From Clostridia bacterium (GTDB lineage: Bacteria > Bacillota > Clostridia > Oscillospirales > CAG-272), in NCBI GenBank assembly GCA_017501545.1, contig JAFVWS010000004.1:45822-109821 (forward strand): DNA of 64,000 bases, written 5' to 3'. Positions within the stretch are counted from its first letter, which is position 1; each line of letters opens with the position of its first letter. Made by a program: the position numbers and the translations under genes. Shown here piece after piece: positions 33,645 to 42,337 of the stretch. A model generated the notes under the pieces. The model was not told where the DNA came from, did not search any database, and was given only the letters and a program-made list of their open reading frames with translations.

Positions 33645-33729
33645 GTTAAATTATAAAAGTTAAGAAAAGAAACAGAAAATAAAAGAAAAATTTTTTGACA
33701 AAAAATATCATTTTTTTTGATAAAAACTA

Positions 33730-33758
33730 TTGAAAAATTAAAAAGTAGCATTTATAAT
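33730..33758 (+). promoter_or_regulatory. promoter of purC
   Basis: TTGAAA (33730-33735), 17-nt spacer, TATAAT (33753-33758). No purine riboswitch was recognised in the short leader. Confidence 0.8.
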
Positions 33759-33798
33759 ATTTCTGTAAGAATGCTAAAGCATTAAAGGAGATAAAAAT

Positions 33799-34497
33799 AT
33801 GAAAAAGCTTTATACAGGTAAAACAAAAGATGTATACGCACTTGAAAATGGCAACGTTCTTCTAAAGTTCAAGGACGACTGCACAGGCAAGGACGGCGTA
33901 TTTGATCCAGGCGAAAACTCAGTTGGTCTTACAATTGATGGTATCGGCAAGGCAAACCTTGAAACATCTGTTTATTATTTTGAAATGCTTAAGAAGGCAG
34001 GCATAAAGACACACTATATTTCTGCTGATATAGAAAACGCAACTATGGAGGTTTTACCAGCTGAGTGCTTTGGCAAGGACCTTGGCGGTGGCGGACTTGA
34101 GGTTATCTGCCGTTTAGTTGCTACAGGTAGCTTCATTCGTAGATATGGCGAGTACATTAAGGACGGAACACCTCTTGAGGGTGGCTATGTAGAGTGCACC
34201 TTTAAAAATGACGCAAAGGGCGACCCACTCGTAACAGGAGAGGGACTTGTTGCACTTAAGGTTATGACAAAGGAAATGTTTGAAAGCCTAAAGGAGCAAA
34301 CACTTAAGATTACAAAGATTGTTGCTGATGACTTAAAGACAATCGGACTTGACCTTTGGGATATCAAGTTTGAGTTTGGCTACAACAACGGTCAGGTTGT
34401 TCTTATCGACGAGATTGCATCAGGCAATATGCGTGTATACAAGGACGGCGTAATTGTTAACCCTGTTGAGCTTACAAAGCTTATCAACAACAGATAA
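33799..34497 (+). CDS. purC: phosphoribosylaminoimidazole-succinocarboxamide synthase
   Basis: Makes SAICAR from CAIR, aspartate and ATP in purine synthesis. It has 232 residues, normal length. Features are [57 protein letters not shown] and [20 protein letters not shown] followed by [12 protein letters not shown]. It stands alone with its own promoter rather than in the usual purine operon. AAAGGAG precedes the ATG. Confidence 0.96.
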   Translation: MKKLYTGKTKDVYALENGNVLLKFKDDCTGKDGVFDPGENSVGLTIDGIGKANLETSVYYFEMLKKAGIKTHYISADIENATMEVLPAECFGKDLGGGGLEVICRLVATGSFIRRYGEYIKDGTPLEGGYVECTFKNDAKGDPLVTGEGLVALKVMTKEMFESLKEQTLKITKIVADDLKTIGLDLWDIKFEFGYNNGQVVLIDEIASGNMRVYKDGVIVNPVELTKLINNR

Positions 34498-34554
34498 TTA
34501 GAGGTTGTCAGATACGCACAAAACCGAAATCACACTATAAGCAAAACTAATATG

Positions 34555-34577
34555 TAGGGGAGGGGCTTGCTCCTCCC
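34555..34577. repeat. G/C-rich palindromic repeat, copy 2
   Basis: AGGGGAGGGG-CTTGC-TCCTCCC. Confidence 0.65.
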
Positions 34578-34600
34578 ATATCTTTTATGTGGAACGAATA

Positions 34601-34626
34601 AAAGGGACTCATTTGAGTCCCTTTTT
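34601..34626. terminator. bidirectional terminator between purC and the DUF4430 gene
   Basis: AAAGGGACTC / GAGTCCCTTT hairpin with a T run. Confidence 0.85.
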
Positions 34627-34630
34627 GTGT

Positions 34631-34651
34631 AGGGGAGGGGCTATCCCTCCC
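34631..34651. repeat. G/C-rich palindromic repeat, copy 3
   Basis: AGGGGAGGGG-CTA-TCCCTCCC, immediately after the terminator at 34601-34626. Confidence 0.65.
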
Positions 34652-34657
34652 GCATTG

Positions 34658-35041
34658 TTACATTTTTTCTGCCTTGAAGGTGTATGTTGCACCGTCTTCC
34701 ACATTTGTTGAGCTAACGCCAGTCATTGCGTACTCGCCATTTATGTAAAGCGCCCAGTAAGCACCGCTTTCTTCCCAGTCAAGTGTTTCGCCGTCAACGG
34801 TTTCAACAGTTAAGCCATACTGACTTTGATAGCCAGAGATATAGCCCTTTTCAGTAAGCGCATCAGCTAAAATTGTTTTGTACGTCTTTACCTCAAAGGT
34901 TTTTTCTGTGCCATCAAGGTGAACTACCTCAAATGTGAATGAAAGCTCAGTATCGCTTTCCTTTTCGCCACAGGAGGCTACAAAGAAAATAGAGGTCAGC
35001 AAAAGCAAGCAAACGACTGTAAGTGATAATACCCTTTTCAT
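34658..35041 (-). CDS. DUF4430 (transcobalamin-like) lipoprotein
   Basis: A 127-residue secreted lipoprotein. The lipobox is VASC (Cys24). The mature domain matches DUF4430, related to the C-terminal domain of transcobalamin: KTILADALTEKGYISGYQSQ, then GAYWALYINGEYAMTGVSST and NVEDGATYTFK at the end. In cobalamin carriers this domain faces the ligand, but in free-standing bacterial forms the ligand is usually unknown. GGAGA precedes the ATG. An inverted-repeat element and a structured RNA lie upstream in the same orientation. Confidence 0.88.
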   Translation of the reverse strand: MKRVLSLTVVCLLLLTSIFFVASCGEKESDTELSFTFEVVHLDGTEKTFEVKTYKTILADALTEKGYISGYQSQYGLTVETVDGETLDWEESGAYWALYINGEYAMTGVSSTNVEDGATYTFKAEKM

Positions 35042-35057
35042 AATATTTCTCCTTTCT

Positions 35058-35338
35058 TATGCCACAATGGGCTCAAACCAATGTGGTTTTATTTAGTAAA
35101 TATTCCGTCTATCTTCAAAATCTCGCTTGGCAATATGCCAATATTGCCTACACTCGTTTTTTTGCTATACGAAGCATTTTCTTACCTAAAACTGCTTCGC
35201 ACATTCAAAATTAAATGGGCGAGATAGTTTTGTAGGTTTCGGTAGCAGGCTTACTGACGTAAGACAATGGCGAAAACTATGAAAATAGCCGTTCATTTGG
35301 TTTTTAATGCACAATGGTTTGAGCCCATTGTGGCATTC
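35058..35338. mobile_element. MITE-like element with ~30-bp terminal inverted repeats
   Basis: The left end (35058-35085, beginning ATGCCACAATGGGCTCAAAC) and the right end (35308-35338, the reverse complement with a few changes) are inverted copies. The 220-bp interior has no gene-like frame and contains further inverted segments (AAAATCTCGC near 35117 versus GCGAGATAGTTTT near 35219). The end sequence recurs in the hairpin at 30031-30061. No flanking direct repeat could be defined with certainty. It separates the DUF4430 gene from the structured RNA. Confidence 0.6.
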
Positions 35339-35349
35339 TGAAATATAAG

Positions 35350-35569
35350 ATAAAAATCCCACCCGAAAGGGCAGGACAAAGAGCAAAATTCATACACTCC
35401 TCGGCTAAAATCCGAAAAATGAACTCTTTGGCTCTCGGTTTTCATATGCCCAAAACCGATTTTACCATTGGAATTTCACCAAAACGATGGGGTGGCATTC
35501 GGGCTTTAACCGTAGTGACTGCTGTGGCGGAATTTCACCGCGCTTTCCCACGCTCCACGTCTATATTTC
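35350..35569 (-). ncRNA. structured noncoding RNA (~220 nt), unidentified
   Basis: A consensus promoter starts transcription leftward at about 35569, and a terminator (TCCTGCCC-TTTC-GGGTGGGA, 35357-35376, with T run to 35352) ends it. Between them are several clear hairpins: GCGG/CCGC (35527-35541) and TTGG/CCAA (35468-35482), both closing the same loop TGAAATT, so that GGTGAAATTCC occurs twice; TCGGTTTT/AAAACCGA (35435-35459); and CAAAGAG/CTCTTTG (35377-35430) with inner TTCAT/ATGAA and TCGG/CCGA. No reading frame fits. The paired GGTGAAATTCC recalls FMN riboswitches; GGGAA before the first and AGCCCGAATGCC after it recall cobalamin riboswitches. Neither fits fully. A raiA-type RNA is another possibility. 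Confidence 0.7.
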
Positions 35570-35575
35570 GTTTTT

Positions 35576-35604
35576 ATTATAAATCTTTATCATCTTAATG
35601 TCAA
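35576..35604 (-). promoter_or_regulatory. consensus promoter of the structured RNA
   Basis: Minus-strand TTGACA (35604-35599), 17-nt spacer, TATAAT (35581-35576). Confidence 0.88.
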
Positions 35605-35611
35605 TAATCTC

Positions 35612-35640
35612 TTGCATTTTTTAGCGCTCGGTGATAAAAT
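35612..35640 (+). promoter_or_regulatory. promoter of the amidohydrolase gene
   Basis: TTGCAT (35612-35617), 17-nt spacer, TAAAAT (35635-35640). Its position shows that an ATG-like start at 35631 cannot be used. Confidence 0.7.
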
Positions 35641-35672
35641 TTAATTGTAAACAATTAAAGCGAGGAAACAAA

Positions 35673-36776
35673 ATGTCAGATTACATAAAACCATTTCCGA
35701 ATATTAAGGATCCAATAGATGGCCATATTCATATTCATAAATGGTATGACGAAAATAATAGCATTGATTTTACACATGGCTTAGAGGAGTATAGGCGTGA
35801 GTGCGGACTAAAATATATTACCCTTGCACCGCTTCCATCGGGTAATGCAATTCCTGTTTCACGCGATGTAAGCAATAACATAATCTGTGCATTTTATAAA
35901 ATCTTAAATAAGGACACCTTTTCCTATGGTGGCTATATTTACCCAAGCTATCCAGTAAAAAAAGAGGATATGGTGGGTATGGAGCTGAAAACCCAATATG
36001 GTGAGCTAATGGAAATTGGCTTTGACGGAATAAAAATGCTTGAGGGCAAGCCAAACCTTTATAAGCGCATCGGCGCACCACTCGATGGTGAGCTTTTTGA
36101 CGAGGCGTTTGAGGAGATGGAAAAAAACGGCACGTACATACTTATGCACGCGCGTGACCCACATTGCTTTTGGACTGAGCCAACAGAGGAGAGAATAGCC
36201 AAAAAATGGTATTATGGAGATGGCACATACCCAACCTTTGAGGAGCTACTTATACAGGTTGAAAACGTGCTTAATAAATATCCAAGGCTAAAGCTTTGCT
36301 TGGCACATTTCTTCTTTATGTCCGAAACACCGGAAAAGCTTGCAAAGATGCTTGAAAAATACCCTAATTTAATGGTTGATATAACTCCGGGTGGTGAAAT
36401 GTACATTGATTTTGACAAGCGCCCTGAGTATTTTAAAGGCTTCTTTACTAAGTATTCTGACAGAATTATCTTTGGCACGGATATGGATTTTCCAGTTCAT
36501 CTTGAGGCGGGCAAGTGGCTTTGTGACAGAGAATATCGCTTTCTTGCTACAAATGAAACCTTGCCGTCGTTTGACGACCACCACCTAACAGGTATTGAAA
36601 TTCCAAGAAAGGATTTGCAAAAAATATTTTCCGACAATCTTTTAAAAATCTTTGGTGGCAAGCCGAGAGAAATTAATAAGAATGCACTTAAGCGCTACAT
36701 TGAAAAATATAAGCACTTAATTGTAGATAAGGCTTTGCTTGCTAAAATTGAGGAGCTTGCAAAAATACACCTATAA
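35673..36776 (+). CDS. amidohydrolase-like metal-dependent hydrolase
   Basis: A 367-residue cytoplasmic TIM-barrel enzyme of the amidohydrolase superfamily. The start at 35673 (MSDYIKPFPNIKDPIDGH) follows GCGAGG. Metal-binding motifs are DGHIHIHKW at the N-terminus, ILMHARDP and LCLAHFFFM in the middle, and IIFGTDMDF near the end. The substrate is not evident; the family includes decarboxylases and lactonases as well as amidases. It is a single-gene unit with its own promoter and terminator. Confidence 0.85.
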   Translation: MSDYIKPFPNIKDPIDGHIHIHKWYDENNSIDFTHGLEEYRRECGLKYITLAPLPSGNAIPVSRDVSNNIICAFYKILNKDTFSYGGYIYPSYPVKKEDMVGMELKTQYGELMEIGFDGIKMLEGKPNLYKRIGAPLDGELFDEAFEEMEKNGTYILMHARDPHCFWTEPTEERIAKKWYYGDGTYPTFEELLIQVENVLNKYPRLKLCLAHFFFMSETPEKLAKMLEKYPNLMVDITPGGEMYIDFDKRPEYFKGFFTKYSDRIIFGTDMDFPVHLEAGKWLCDREYRFLATNETLPSFDDHHLTGIEIPRKDLQKIFSDNLLKIFGGKPREINKNALKRYIEKYKHLIVDKALLAKIEELAKIHL

Positions 36777-36779
36777 AAC

Positions 36780-36808
36780 AAAAAGTCGACCACGTGGTCG
36801 ACTTTTTT
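36780..36808. terminator. bidirectional terminator
   Basis: GTCGACCAC / GTGGTCGAC self-complementary hairpin with A and T runs. Closely similar hairpins occur at 48138-48165 and 49189-49216. Confidence 0.88.
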
Positions 36809-37523
36809 AATCGTTTTTAGCTTTTTCAAGATGATTTTTTCTTCTTTCCTCACGCCTTAGCTTCCTTTGCGCGCGTCTAATTTCAATTTTTGCTCTGACA
36901 AACGAAAGCTTTCTGTATCTTTTTATAAGCCTGTCATTCTTTCTTTGACCACGCTTGTTGTTAAAATCCCAGTTGCTAATTTCGCCGTGCTTGTCAATCA
37001 TAAAAGCATTATCAGCAATCTCTGCAAGTGGCATATCAGAGTAGGAGTCAGAGTAGAAATTATCAATTTTAGCGTCCCCATATTCTTCTCTGAAGCGATT
37101 AACCTTTTCAATTCCCGCACAGTCAAGCCCCTTGATTTTATATGTGTTAATATCCATATCGGTGGCAATTACGTGCTTGATTCCAAGTCGCTTTGCAATT
37201 GGGTTGATAATAAAGTAAGGAGTGGCTGAAATTATAATGTCGTCTTCCTTGTGTAGGTCCTTATACCAAGGATAAATCTTAGTAACCTTTTCGTCCCAAA
37301 ATTCCTCAATAATCTTTTCCTTGTCGGGAAGATATTTCATAAATGAGAAAAACTTTTCCATTACCTGCGCCCAATGAAAAATACCAAGCTTATAGAGAGC
37401 CATTTTGGTAATTCCAGCAGGAAAGTGTAGCCAAATCAGTGGATATCTTTTTTTGCAGTACGCCCAAAAGTGCATTGATGAATCGCCTGGAAAAAGTGTT
37501 CTATCAAAATCATATACGTTCAT
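36807..37523 (-). CDS. HAD superfamily hydrolase (subfamily IB)
   Basis: A 238-residue phosphatase-like protein. Motif I is YDFDRTLFPGDSS (nucleophile Asp and acid Asp), motif II is IIISATPYF, and the acidic motif is FYSDSYSDMPLAE, all typical of the HAD-IB group with phosphoserine-phosphatase-like members. The C-terminal ~45 residues are strongly basic (RRAQRKLRREERRKN), an extension not needed for catalysis that may bind nucleic acid or membrane lipids. The substrate is unknown. No clear promoter was identified before it. Confidence 0.88.
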   Translation of the reverse strand: MNVYDFDRTLFPGDSSMHFWAYCKKRYPLIWLHFPAGITKMALYKLGIFHWAQVMEKFFSFMKYLPDKEKIIEEFWDEKVTKIYPWYKDLHKEDDIIISATPYFIINPIAKRLGIKHVIATDMDINTYKIKGLDCAGIEKVNRFREEYGDAKIDNFYSDSYSDMPLAEIADNAFMIDKHGEISNWDFNNKRGQRKNDRLIKRYRKLSFVRAKIEIRRAQRKLRREERRKNHLEKAKND

Positions 37524-37599
37524 AAGATCCTACTGTGGCTCCTTTCATCGGTTTTAAGTCTTTTGGTAAGAAATAGCACCCTTTTAAGGTGCTACTTGA

Positions 37600-38055
37600 C
37601 TATTTGCCTTGAGATTTATCCGAAATTTTTTTAAGCTCCTCTAAAAATGTTTCAACATCTGAGAAATCTCTATATATAGAAGCGAATCGGATGTAAGCAA
37701 CGTCGTCAGCTTTAATTAATTCGTTCATTGTGATTTCGCCAATTTCAGTTGAGGTAATCTCTGTGCGGAGAGAGTTTAAAATCTCTGCCTCAACCTTGTT
37801 AGCAATTTGGGTCGCATTAACAGGGCGCTTTTGACAAGCCTTGATAATACCAACGAGAAGCTTGCTCTTGTCAAAATATTCACGTGATCCGTCCTTTTTA
37901 ATTACCATAGGTTGAATTGTTTCTACAATTTCAAAGGTGGTAAAGCGCGCGCCACAGCTAAGACATTCTCTACGTCTTTTAATGCTTGCATTTTCATCAA
38001 CAGGGCGTGAGTCGATAACCTTGCTATCCTCAAATCCGCAGTGTGGACATCTCAT
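37600..38055 (-). CDS. nrdR: transcriptional repressor NrdR
   Basis: A 151-residue regulator of ribonucleotide reductase genes that senses dATP/ATP. The zinc ribbon is at the start (MRCPHCGFEDSKVIDSRP and RRRECLSCGARFTTFE). The ATP-cone follows from VIKKDGSREYFDKSKLL. Length is that of the family. Its own promoter lies upstream with a GC-rich palindrome between promoter and gene. Ribonucleotide reductase genes are not in the window. Confidence 0.96.
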   Translation of the reverse strand: MRCPHCGFEDSKVIDSRPVDENASIKRRRECLSCGARFTTFEIVETIQPMVIKKDGSREYFDKSKLLVGIIKACQKRPVNATQIANKVEAEILNSLRTEITSTEIGEITMNELIKADDVAYIRFASIYRDFSDVETFLEELKKISDKSQGK

Positions 38056-38085
38056 ATGGGTACCTCGTGATTGTTAAAATTCGTC

Positions 38086-38101
38086 AGCTCGCGCGCGAGC
38101 T
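38086..38101. promoter_or_regulatory. 16-bp GC-rich perfect palindrome in the nrdR leader
   Basis: AGCTCGCGCGCGAGCT, just downstream of the nrdR -10 box in otherwise very AT-rich DNA. It could be an operator or a hairpin in the leader RNA. Confidence 0.5.
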
Positions 38102-38113
38102 AAAATATATTAT

Positions 38114-38142
38114 AGTATAACACAAAAAGAGGTGTTTTTCAA
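38114..38142 (-). promoter_or_regulatory. promoter of nrdR
   Basis: Minus-strand TTGAAA (38142-38137), 17-nt spacer, TATACT (38119-38114). Confidence 0.75.
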
Positions 38143-38208
38143 CCCTTTATTACAACAAAAACACAAAATATTGAAAAAAATAGAGCTCAATTTGTGAACA
38201 TATGCTAC

Positions 38209-38237
38209 TTGACAAATATAATAAAAAATAGTATAAT
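38209..38237 (+). promoter_or_regulatory. consensus promoter of glnN
   Basis: TTGACA (38209-38214), 17-nt spacer, TATAAT (38232-38237). A longer frame for glnN starting at 38194 would begin upstream of this promoter and is therefore rejected. Confidence 0.9.
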
Positions 38238-38289
38238 TTTCGTATATTATTTTTGTATAGCTTTTTATACACCCGAAAAGGAGAATTTT

Positions 38290-40380
38290 ATGAAGAGTGT
38301 GACTGACTTTTTTGGCACAATGGTGTTTAACGATGAGGTTATGAAAAAACGTCTTCCACAGGACGTTTATGACGCAATTCAAAACACTATTCAAAACGGA
38401 AAACGCCTTGATTTGTCTCTCGCCAACCGAATTGCAGGTGCAATGAAGGATTGGGCAATTGAAAAGGGAGCAACTCACTATACACACTGGTTTCAGCCAA
38501 TGACTGGCATTACTGCCGAAAAGCACGACAGCTTTATTTCCCCAAAGGATAACTCCACAGCTATAATGGAGTTTGGTGGTAAGGAGCTTGTCAAGGGAGA
38601 AAGTGACGCTTCATCCTTCCCATCAGGTGGACTACGCGCAACCTTTGAGGCAAGAGGCTATACTGCATGGGACCCAACCTCATATGCATTTATTAAGGAT
38701 GGCGCACTTTGCATACCTACTGCATTCTGCTCATACGGTGGAGAGGCACTTGACAAAAAAACACCACTTCTTCGCTCAATGGAAGCACTTAATAAATCAG
38801 CGCTTAAGATTTTAAAGCTATTCGGACACGAGGGTGTTACATCCGTTAAGCCAACCGTTGGACCTGAGCAGGAATATTTCTTAGTAGATAAGGAAACCTA
38901 CAACAAGCGTCCAGATTTAGTTTACACAGGTAGAACCCTTTTCGGCTCAATGCCACCAAAGGGACAGGAGCTTGACGACCACTATTTTGGTACAATTAAG
39001 CCACAGGTTAAGTCGTTTATGAAGGACCTTGACTATGAGCTTTGGTCACTTGGCGTATTTGCAAAGACTGAGCATAATGAGGCAGCACCTGCCCAGCATG
39101 AGCTTGCCCCTATTTTTACAACAACAAACTTAGCAACCGACCATAACCAGCTCACAATGGAGCTTATGCAAAAGGTTGCAAGAAAGCACGGACTTGTTTG
39201 CTTGCTTCACGAAAAGCCCTTTGATGGCGTAAATGGTAGTGGCAAGCATAATAACTGGTCACTTTCTACAAGCACAGGAATCAACCTTTTAGAGCCTGGT
39301 GAAACACCAAGCGACAATGCACAATTCTTGCTTTTCCTCTGCGCAGTTATCAAGGCAGTTGACGTATATCAGGACGCACTTCGTATTTCCGTTGCCAGCG
39401 CAGGAAATGACCACCGCTTGGGCGCAAATGAGGCACCACCTGCTGTAATTTCAATCTTCCTTGGTGAGGAGCTTACGGAAATCCTTGATGCTATTGAGAA
39501 GGATCAAAAGGTTGGCTCAAAGGAGAAGGAGCAATTAAGGGTAGGCGTACATATTCTTCCTAAGTTCCCAAGAGATACCTCGGACAGAAACCGTACATCA
39601 CCATTTGCATTTACAGGTAATAAATTTGAGTTCCGTATGCTCGGCTCAAACGCTTCAATCGCTGACACAAACACAGCAATCAATACAGCAGTTACCGAAA
39701 TTCTTAACGAGTTTTACGACGTTTTGGTTGACGCAAAGGACTTCAATGCAACCTTACACGATTTGATTAAAAATACAATCAAAAACCATAAGCGCATTTT
39801 CTTCAACGGAAACGGATATGATGATGCGTGGATTAGGGAGGCTGAAAAGAGAGGACTTTCAAATCTTAAGTCGACACCTGACGCGCTTTCTCATCTTCTT
39901 GACCAAAAGAATATTGAGCTTTATACAAAGAACAAGGTATTCAGCGAAAAGGAGCTGCGCTCAAGATATGAAATCCTGCTTGAAAGCTACTCAAAGATTA
40001 TCAACATTGAGGCACTTACAATGATTGATATGGCAAAGAAGCTAATCGTTCCTGCTATATCAAAATATACCAAGGTTTTGGCACGCACAGTAAATGAAAA
40101 GAGCGAGCTTGGTTTTGATACGGGATATGAATTAGAGGTTGGCAGAAAGCTTTCAGCCCTTTGCACAGAAGCATACAAATTAACCCTTGAGCTTGAAGAA
40201 AAACGTAAGGACGTGTCTAAAATTAAGGGAGCTTATGAAAAAGCAAAGGCATATGAGGACGTCGTTCTTGCAACTATGAATAAGCTTCGCAAGGCAGCTG
40301 ACGAGGCGGAGAAGCTAACCGCACGTGAGTACTGGCCAATGCCAGACTATGGCGAACTACTTTTCGGTATTAGAGAATAA
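38290..40380 (+). CDS. glnN: glutamine synthetase type III
   Basis: Makes glutamine from glutamate, ammonia and ATP. At 696 residues it is far longer than type I and fits the large type III enzymes of Clostridia and Bacteroides. The start at 38290 follows AAAAGGAGA. Signatures are [65 protein letters not shown] and [18 protein letters not shown]. It is a single-gene unit; no glnR or glnB is nearby. Confidence 0.96.
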   Translation: MKSVTDFFGTMVFNDEVMKKRLPQDVYDAIQNTIQNGKRLDLSLANRIAGAMKDWAIEKGATHYTHWFQPMTGITAEKHDSFISPKDNSTAIMEFGGKELVKGESDASSFPSGGLRATFEARGYTAWDPTSYAFIKDGALCIPTAFCSYGGEALDKKTPLLRSMEALNKSALKILKLFGHEGVTSVKPTVGPEQEYFLVDKETYNKRPDLVYTGRTLFGSMPPKGQELDDHYFGTIKPQVKSFMKDLDYELWSLGVFAKTEHNEAAPAQHELAPIFTTTNLATDHNQLTMELMQKVARKHGLVCLLHEKPFDGVNGSGKHNNWSLSTSTGINLLEPGETPSDNAQFLLFLCAVIKAVDVYQDALRISVASAGNDHRLGANEAPPAVISIFLGEELTEILDAIEKDQKVGSKEKEQLRVGVHILPKFPRDTSDRNRTSPFAFTGNKFEFRMLGSNASIADTNTAINTAVTEILNEFYDVLVDAKDFNATLHDLIKNTIKNHKRIFFNGNGYDDAWIREAEKRGLSNLKSTPDALSHLLDQKNIELYTKNKVFSEKELRSRYEILLESYSKIINIEALTMIDMAKKLIVPAISKYTKVLARTVNEKSELGFDTGYELEVGRKLSALCTEAYKLTLELEEKRKDVSKIKGAYEKAKAYEDVVLATMNKLRKAADEAEKLTAREYWPMPDYGELLFGIRE

Positions 40381-40383
40381 AAT

Positions 40384-40412
40384 AAAAAGCGTGAGTAATC
40401 ACGCTTTTTTAT
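40384..40412. terminator. terminator between glnN and a lipoprotein gene
   Basis: AAAAAGCGTGA / TCACGCTTTTT hairpin with loop GTAA. Confidence 0.88.
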
Positions 40413-40696
40413 TTATCTATACAAATCTTGCAGGGTGTATATTCGCGCTCTATAAGAAACGCTTTGTCGTTTGTTTCCACACGGTTTTCATCCTTTATGC
40501 CTTCAACTAAGTAGCAAGATGGGTAGTGATACGTGCGTGAGGAGGTGTTTACAATGTAGTAAACGTAGCCAGAGGTGTCGTTTTTATACGATTCCTTTTC
40601 GCCCTCACCACTAACTGACGTGTCATAATCTATGCCACAGCCAAAAAGTGAAAGAAGTAAAATAGCTAAAATTATTAAAAATATTCTTTTCATCAT
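40409..40696 (-). CDS. small lipoprotein with Ada-type metal-binding-like domain
   Basis: A 95-residue secreted lipoprotein with lipobox LFGC. The mature part contains YYIVNTSSRTYHYPSCYLVE and, near the end, EYTPCKICIDK. The spacing of His, Cys and a C-terminal CxxC resembles the small zinc-binding domain found at the end of many Firmicutes secreted nucleases and SH3 proteins (HxPxC ... PCxxC). The start is one of two adjacent methionines (40696 or 40693). It overlaps the GH31 gene by 4 nt and is probably translated with it. Confidence 0.78.
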   Translation of the reverse strand: MMKRIFLIILAILLLSLFGCGIDYDTSVSGEGEKESYKNDTSGYVYYIVNTSSRTYHYPSCYLVEGIKDENRVETNDKAFLIEREYTPCKICIDK

Positions 40697-42258
40697 TTTA
40701 CACGCCTAAACCAAATAAGATTATTTAATGGGGCAGTCATATTAACTGTGCCCTCGTAAATGCATCCTGCCTCATCTTGCCATTTGCCACTCGGGAAAAT
40801 AATGTCCTTTTTATAGACTCCCTTGCTTAAAATAGGACAAACAAGAATATCATTTCCAAGCATAAACTCATCAGTAATAGAGGCAAAGCCCTTATGTGGG
40901 TCATTATATTCAAGACTCCTTAAAATAGGCTCGCCTGTTTTTTCTGCATCGGAAACGAGAGAGATGATTTCATCTGACATTTTTGAGTGGAGCTTGTATG
41001 CGTCAAAGACAATATCGTATGCTTCCTTAGATAGGCACTTCCAAGGGGCACGAGAAAACTGCATCATAGGAAACAGCGCACTGGATTGTGCCATGCGAAT
41101 AAACAGCTCCTCGTCAATTTTAAAGTTGGGGAGATAATCATCAGTCCAGCTTCCACCACCAACCATATCAGGACAAATAAATGGATGTCCGAAAAGCCCC
41201 TGTAAAATAGAGCAAGGAATTAAGGTGTTTAAGCCATATCCTGTCCAAGAGTGTTCTTTGTCGCAAAGGCGCTGAATACTCGCCTTGCCACCACCCTTAA
41301 AGGTATCCTTATACTCGTGAAATTTATATTGCGCGCCAAACTCATTCCACGCAAGGTTTAATTCTGCTTGGTCGTGGTCATCACGTGGCTCGCCATTTAT
41401 CATACTCATTGGTGAGTACATACAGAATGAGCCACCATCAAACTTAAATCCATCAACGCCATATTTATTCATAAGAAAATCGAGTTTTTCCTTTAGATAT
41501 TCCTTGTCGCACTCTTTTCTTAAATCTAAAATAGCAGAGTAGCCATTCCACCACTCAATTAGCGCAACGTTTCCAGCCTTGTTTCTTAAAAATAGCTTAT
41601 CGTAGCCTTCGGGATTGAATAAAGCCCCTGTGGCTTTGCAAAAATCAACGCCGTCAGCCGTCACCATAGGGGTTACCCATAGCATAACGGTAAAGCCAAG
41701 ACTGTGTAGCTCATCAATCATAGCCTTAGGGTCTGGGAATTTGTGAAAATCAAATTTCCATTGTCCGTACCTTGTGTGCCAGCCCTCATCAATCATCAAT
41801 ATGCCAGGCTCAAAGCCATTATCTATAATTGCGTGTGCATATTCAAGAATACCCTTTTGAGTTGGGTCGTATGCAAATTCAATCCAGCTGTTAAACTGCG
41901 CAGATTTGAAAAATTCACGGGGGAGTGTCTTGTTTTCCACTCTTGTTTGGTCAAAAGGAAAGTGATTTTCCATTGCGTGCAAATAAGCATCGCGCAAGCA
42001 GGCACCGCCCTCGTAAAGGACAAATTCAGAGTCGCCCTCAAAGCAAAGCTCATCGCCTTCTATCCATACCTTGAATGAACCCTCGCTCCATACGTACCTA
42101 CCAAGTGAGGATAGGAAAAGTGGCATAAACTGGTTGCTTGCGTCGTTTCTATAATCCTTTGAATATGTAGAGCCTATGGTAATAGGCATATCGGCACCAT
42201 CAGCAACGGCACCGCCCCAAAAATATTCGTTTTCCTTGATTTTTAGTCGAAAAAGCAT
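40693..42258 (-). CDS. glycoside hydrolase family 31
   Basis: A 521-residue enzyme of GH31, which includes alpha-glucosidases and alpha-xylosidases. It lacks a signal peptide, so it should act in the cytoplasm on imported oligosaccharides. The barrel is seen at FEPGILMIDEGWHTRYGQW, the nucleophile at YGVDGFKFDGGSF, and the acid/base in ICPDMVGGGSWTDDY. It is shorter than most members because the N-terminal beta-sandwich is reduced. No transporter is adjacent. It has its own promoter. Confidence 0.9.
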   Translation of the reverse strand: MLFRLKIKENEYFWGGAVADGADMPITIGSTYSKDYRNDASNQFMPLFLSSLGRYVWSEGSFKVWIEGDELCFEGDSEFVLYEGGACLRDAYLHAMENHFPFDQTRVENKTLPREFFKSAQFNSWIEFAYDPTQKGILEYAHAIIDNGFEPGILMIDEGWHTRYGQWKFDFHKFPDPKAMIDELHSLGFTVMLWVTPMVTADGVDFCKATGALFNPEGYDKLFLRNKAGNVALIEWWNGYSAILDLRKECDKEYLKEKLDFLMNKYGVDGFKFDGGSFCMYSPMSMINGEPRDDHDQAELNLAWNEFGAQYKFHEYKDTFKGGGKASIQRLCDKEHSWTGYGLNTLIPCSILQGLFGHPFICPDMVGGGSWTDDYLPNFKIDEELFIRMAQSSALFPMMQFSRAPWKCLSKEAYDIVFDAYKLHSKMSDEIISLVSDAEKTGEPILRSLEYNDPHKGFASITDEFMLGNDILVCPILSKGVYKKDIIFPSGKWQDEAGCIYEGTVNMTAPLNNLIWFRRVK

Positions 42259-42287
42259 AAAAACCTCTTTTTGATTAGTATAACTAA

Positions 42288-42316
42288 ATTATACCATATA
42301 GTAACAAAAAAAGCAA
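42288..42316 (-). promoter_or_regulatory. promoter of the GH31 gene
   Basis: Minus-strand TTGCTT (42316-42311), 17-nt spacer, TATAAT (42293-42288). The -35 box lies in the stem of the terminator of the gene upstream. Confidence 0.65.
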
Positions 42317-42336
42317 CGCATTATGCGTTGCTTTTA
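42308..42336 (-). terminator. terminator of the alpha/beta hydrolase gene
   Basis: AAGCAACGCA / TGCGTTGCTT hairpin, flanked by A and T runs. Confidence 0.85.
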
Positions 42337-42337
42337 A

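Noticed and set aside
35350-35569. Straightforward FMN or cobalamin riboswitch call
   Set aside because: Individual motifs match but the full conserved order of either class could not be followed, and no riboflavin or B12 gene is directly downstream.
35631-35672. Upstream start for the amidohydrolase
   Set aside because: It lies within the promoter -10 region; the ATG at 35673 has a ribosome site.
38194-38289. Longer N-terminus for glutamine synthetase
   Set aside because: It would begin upstream of the consensus promoter.
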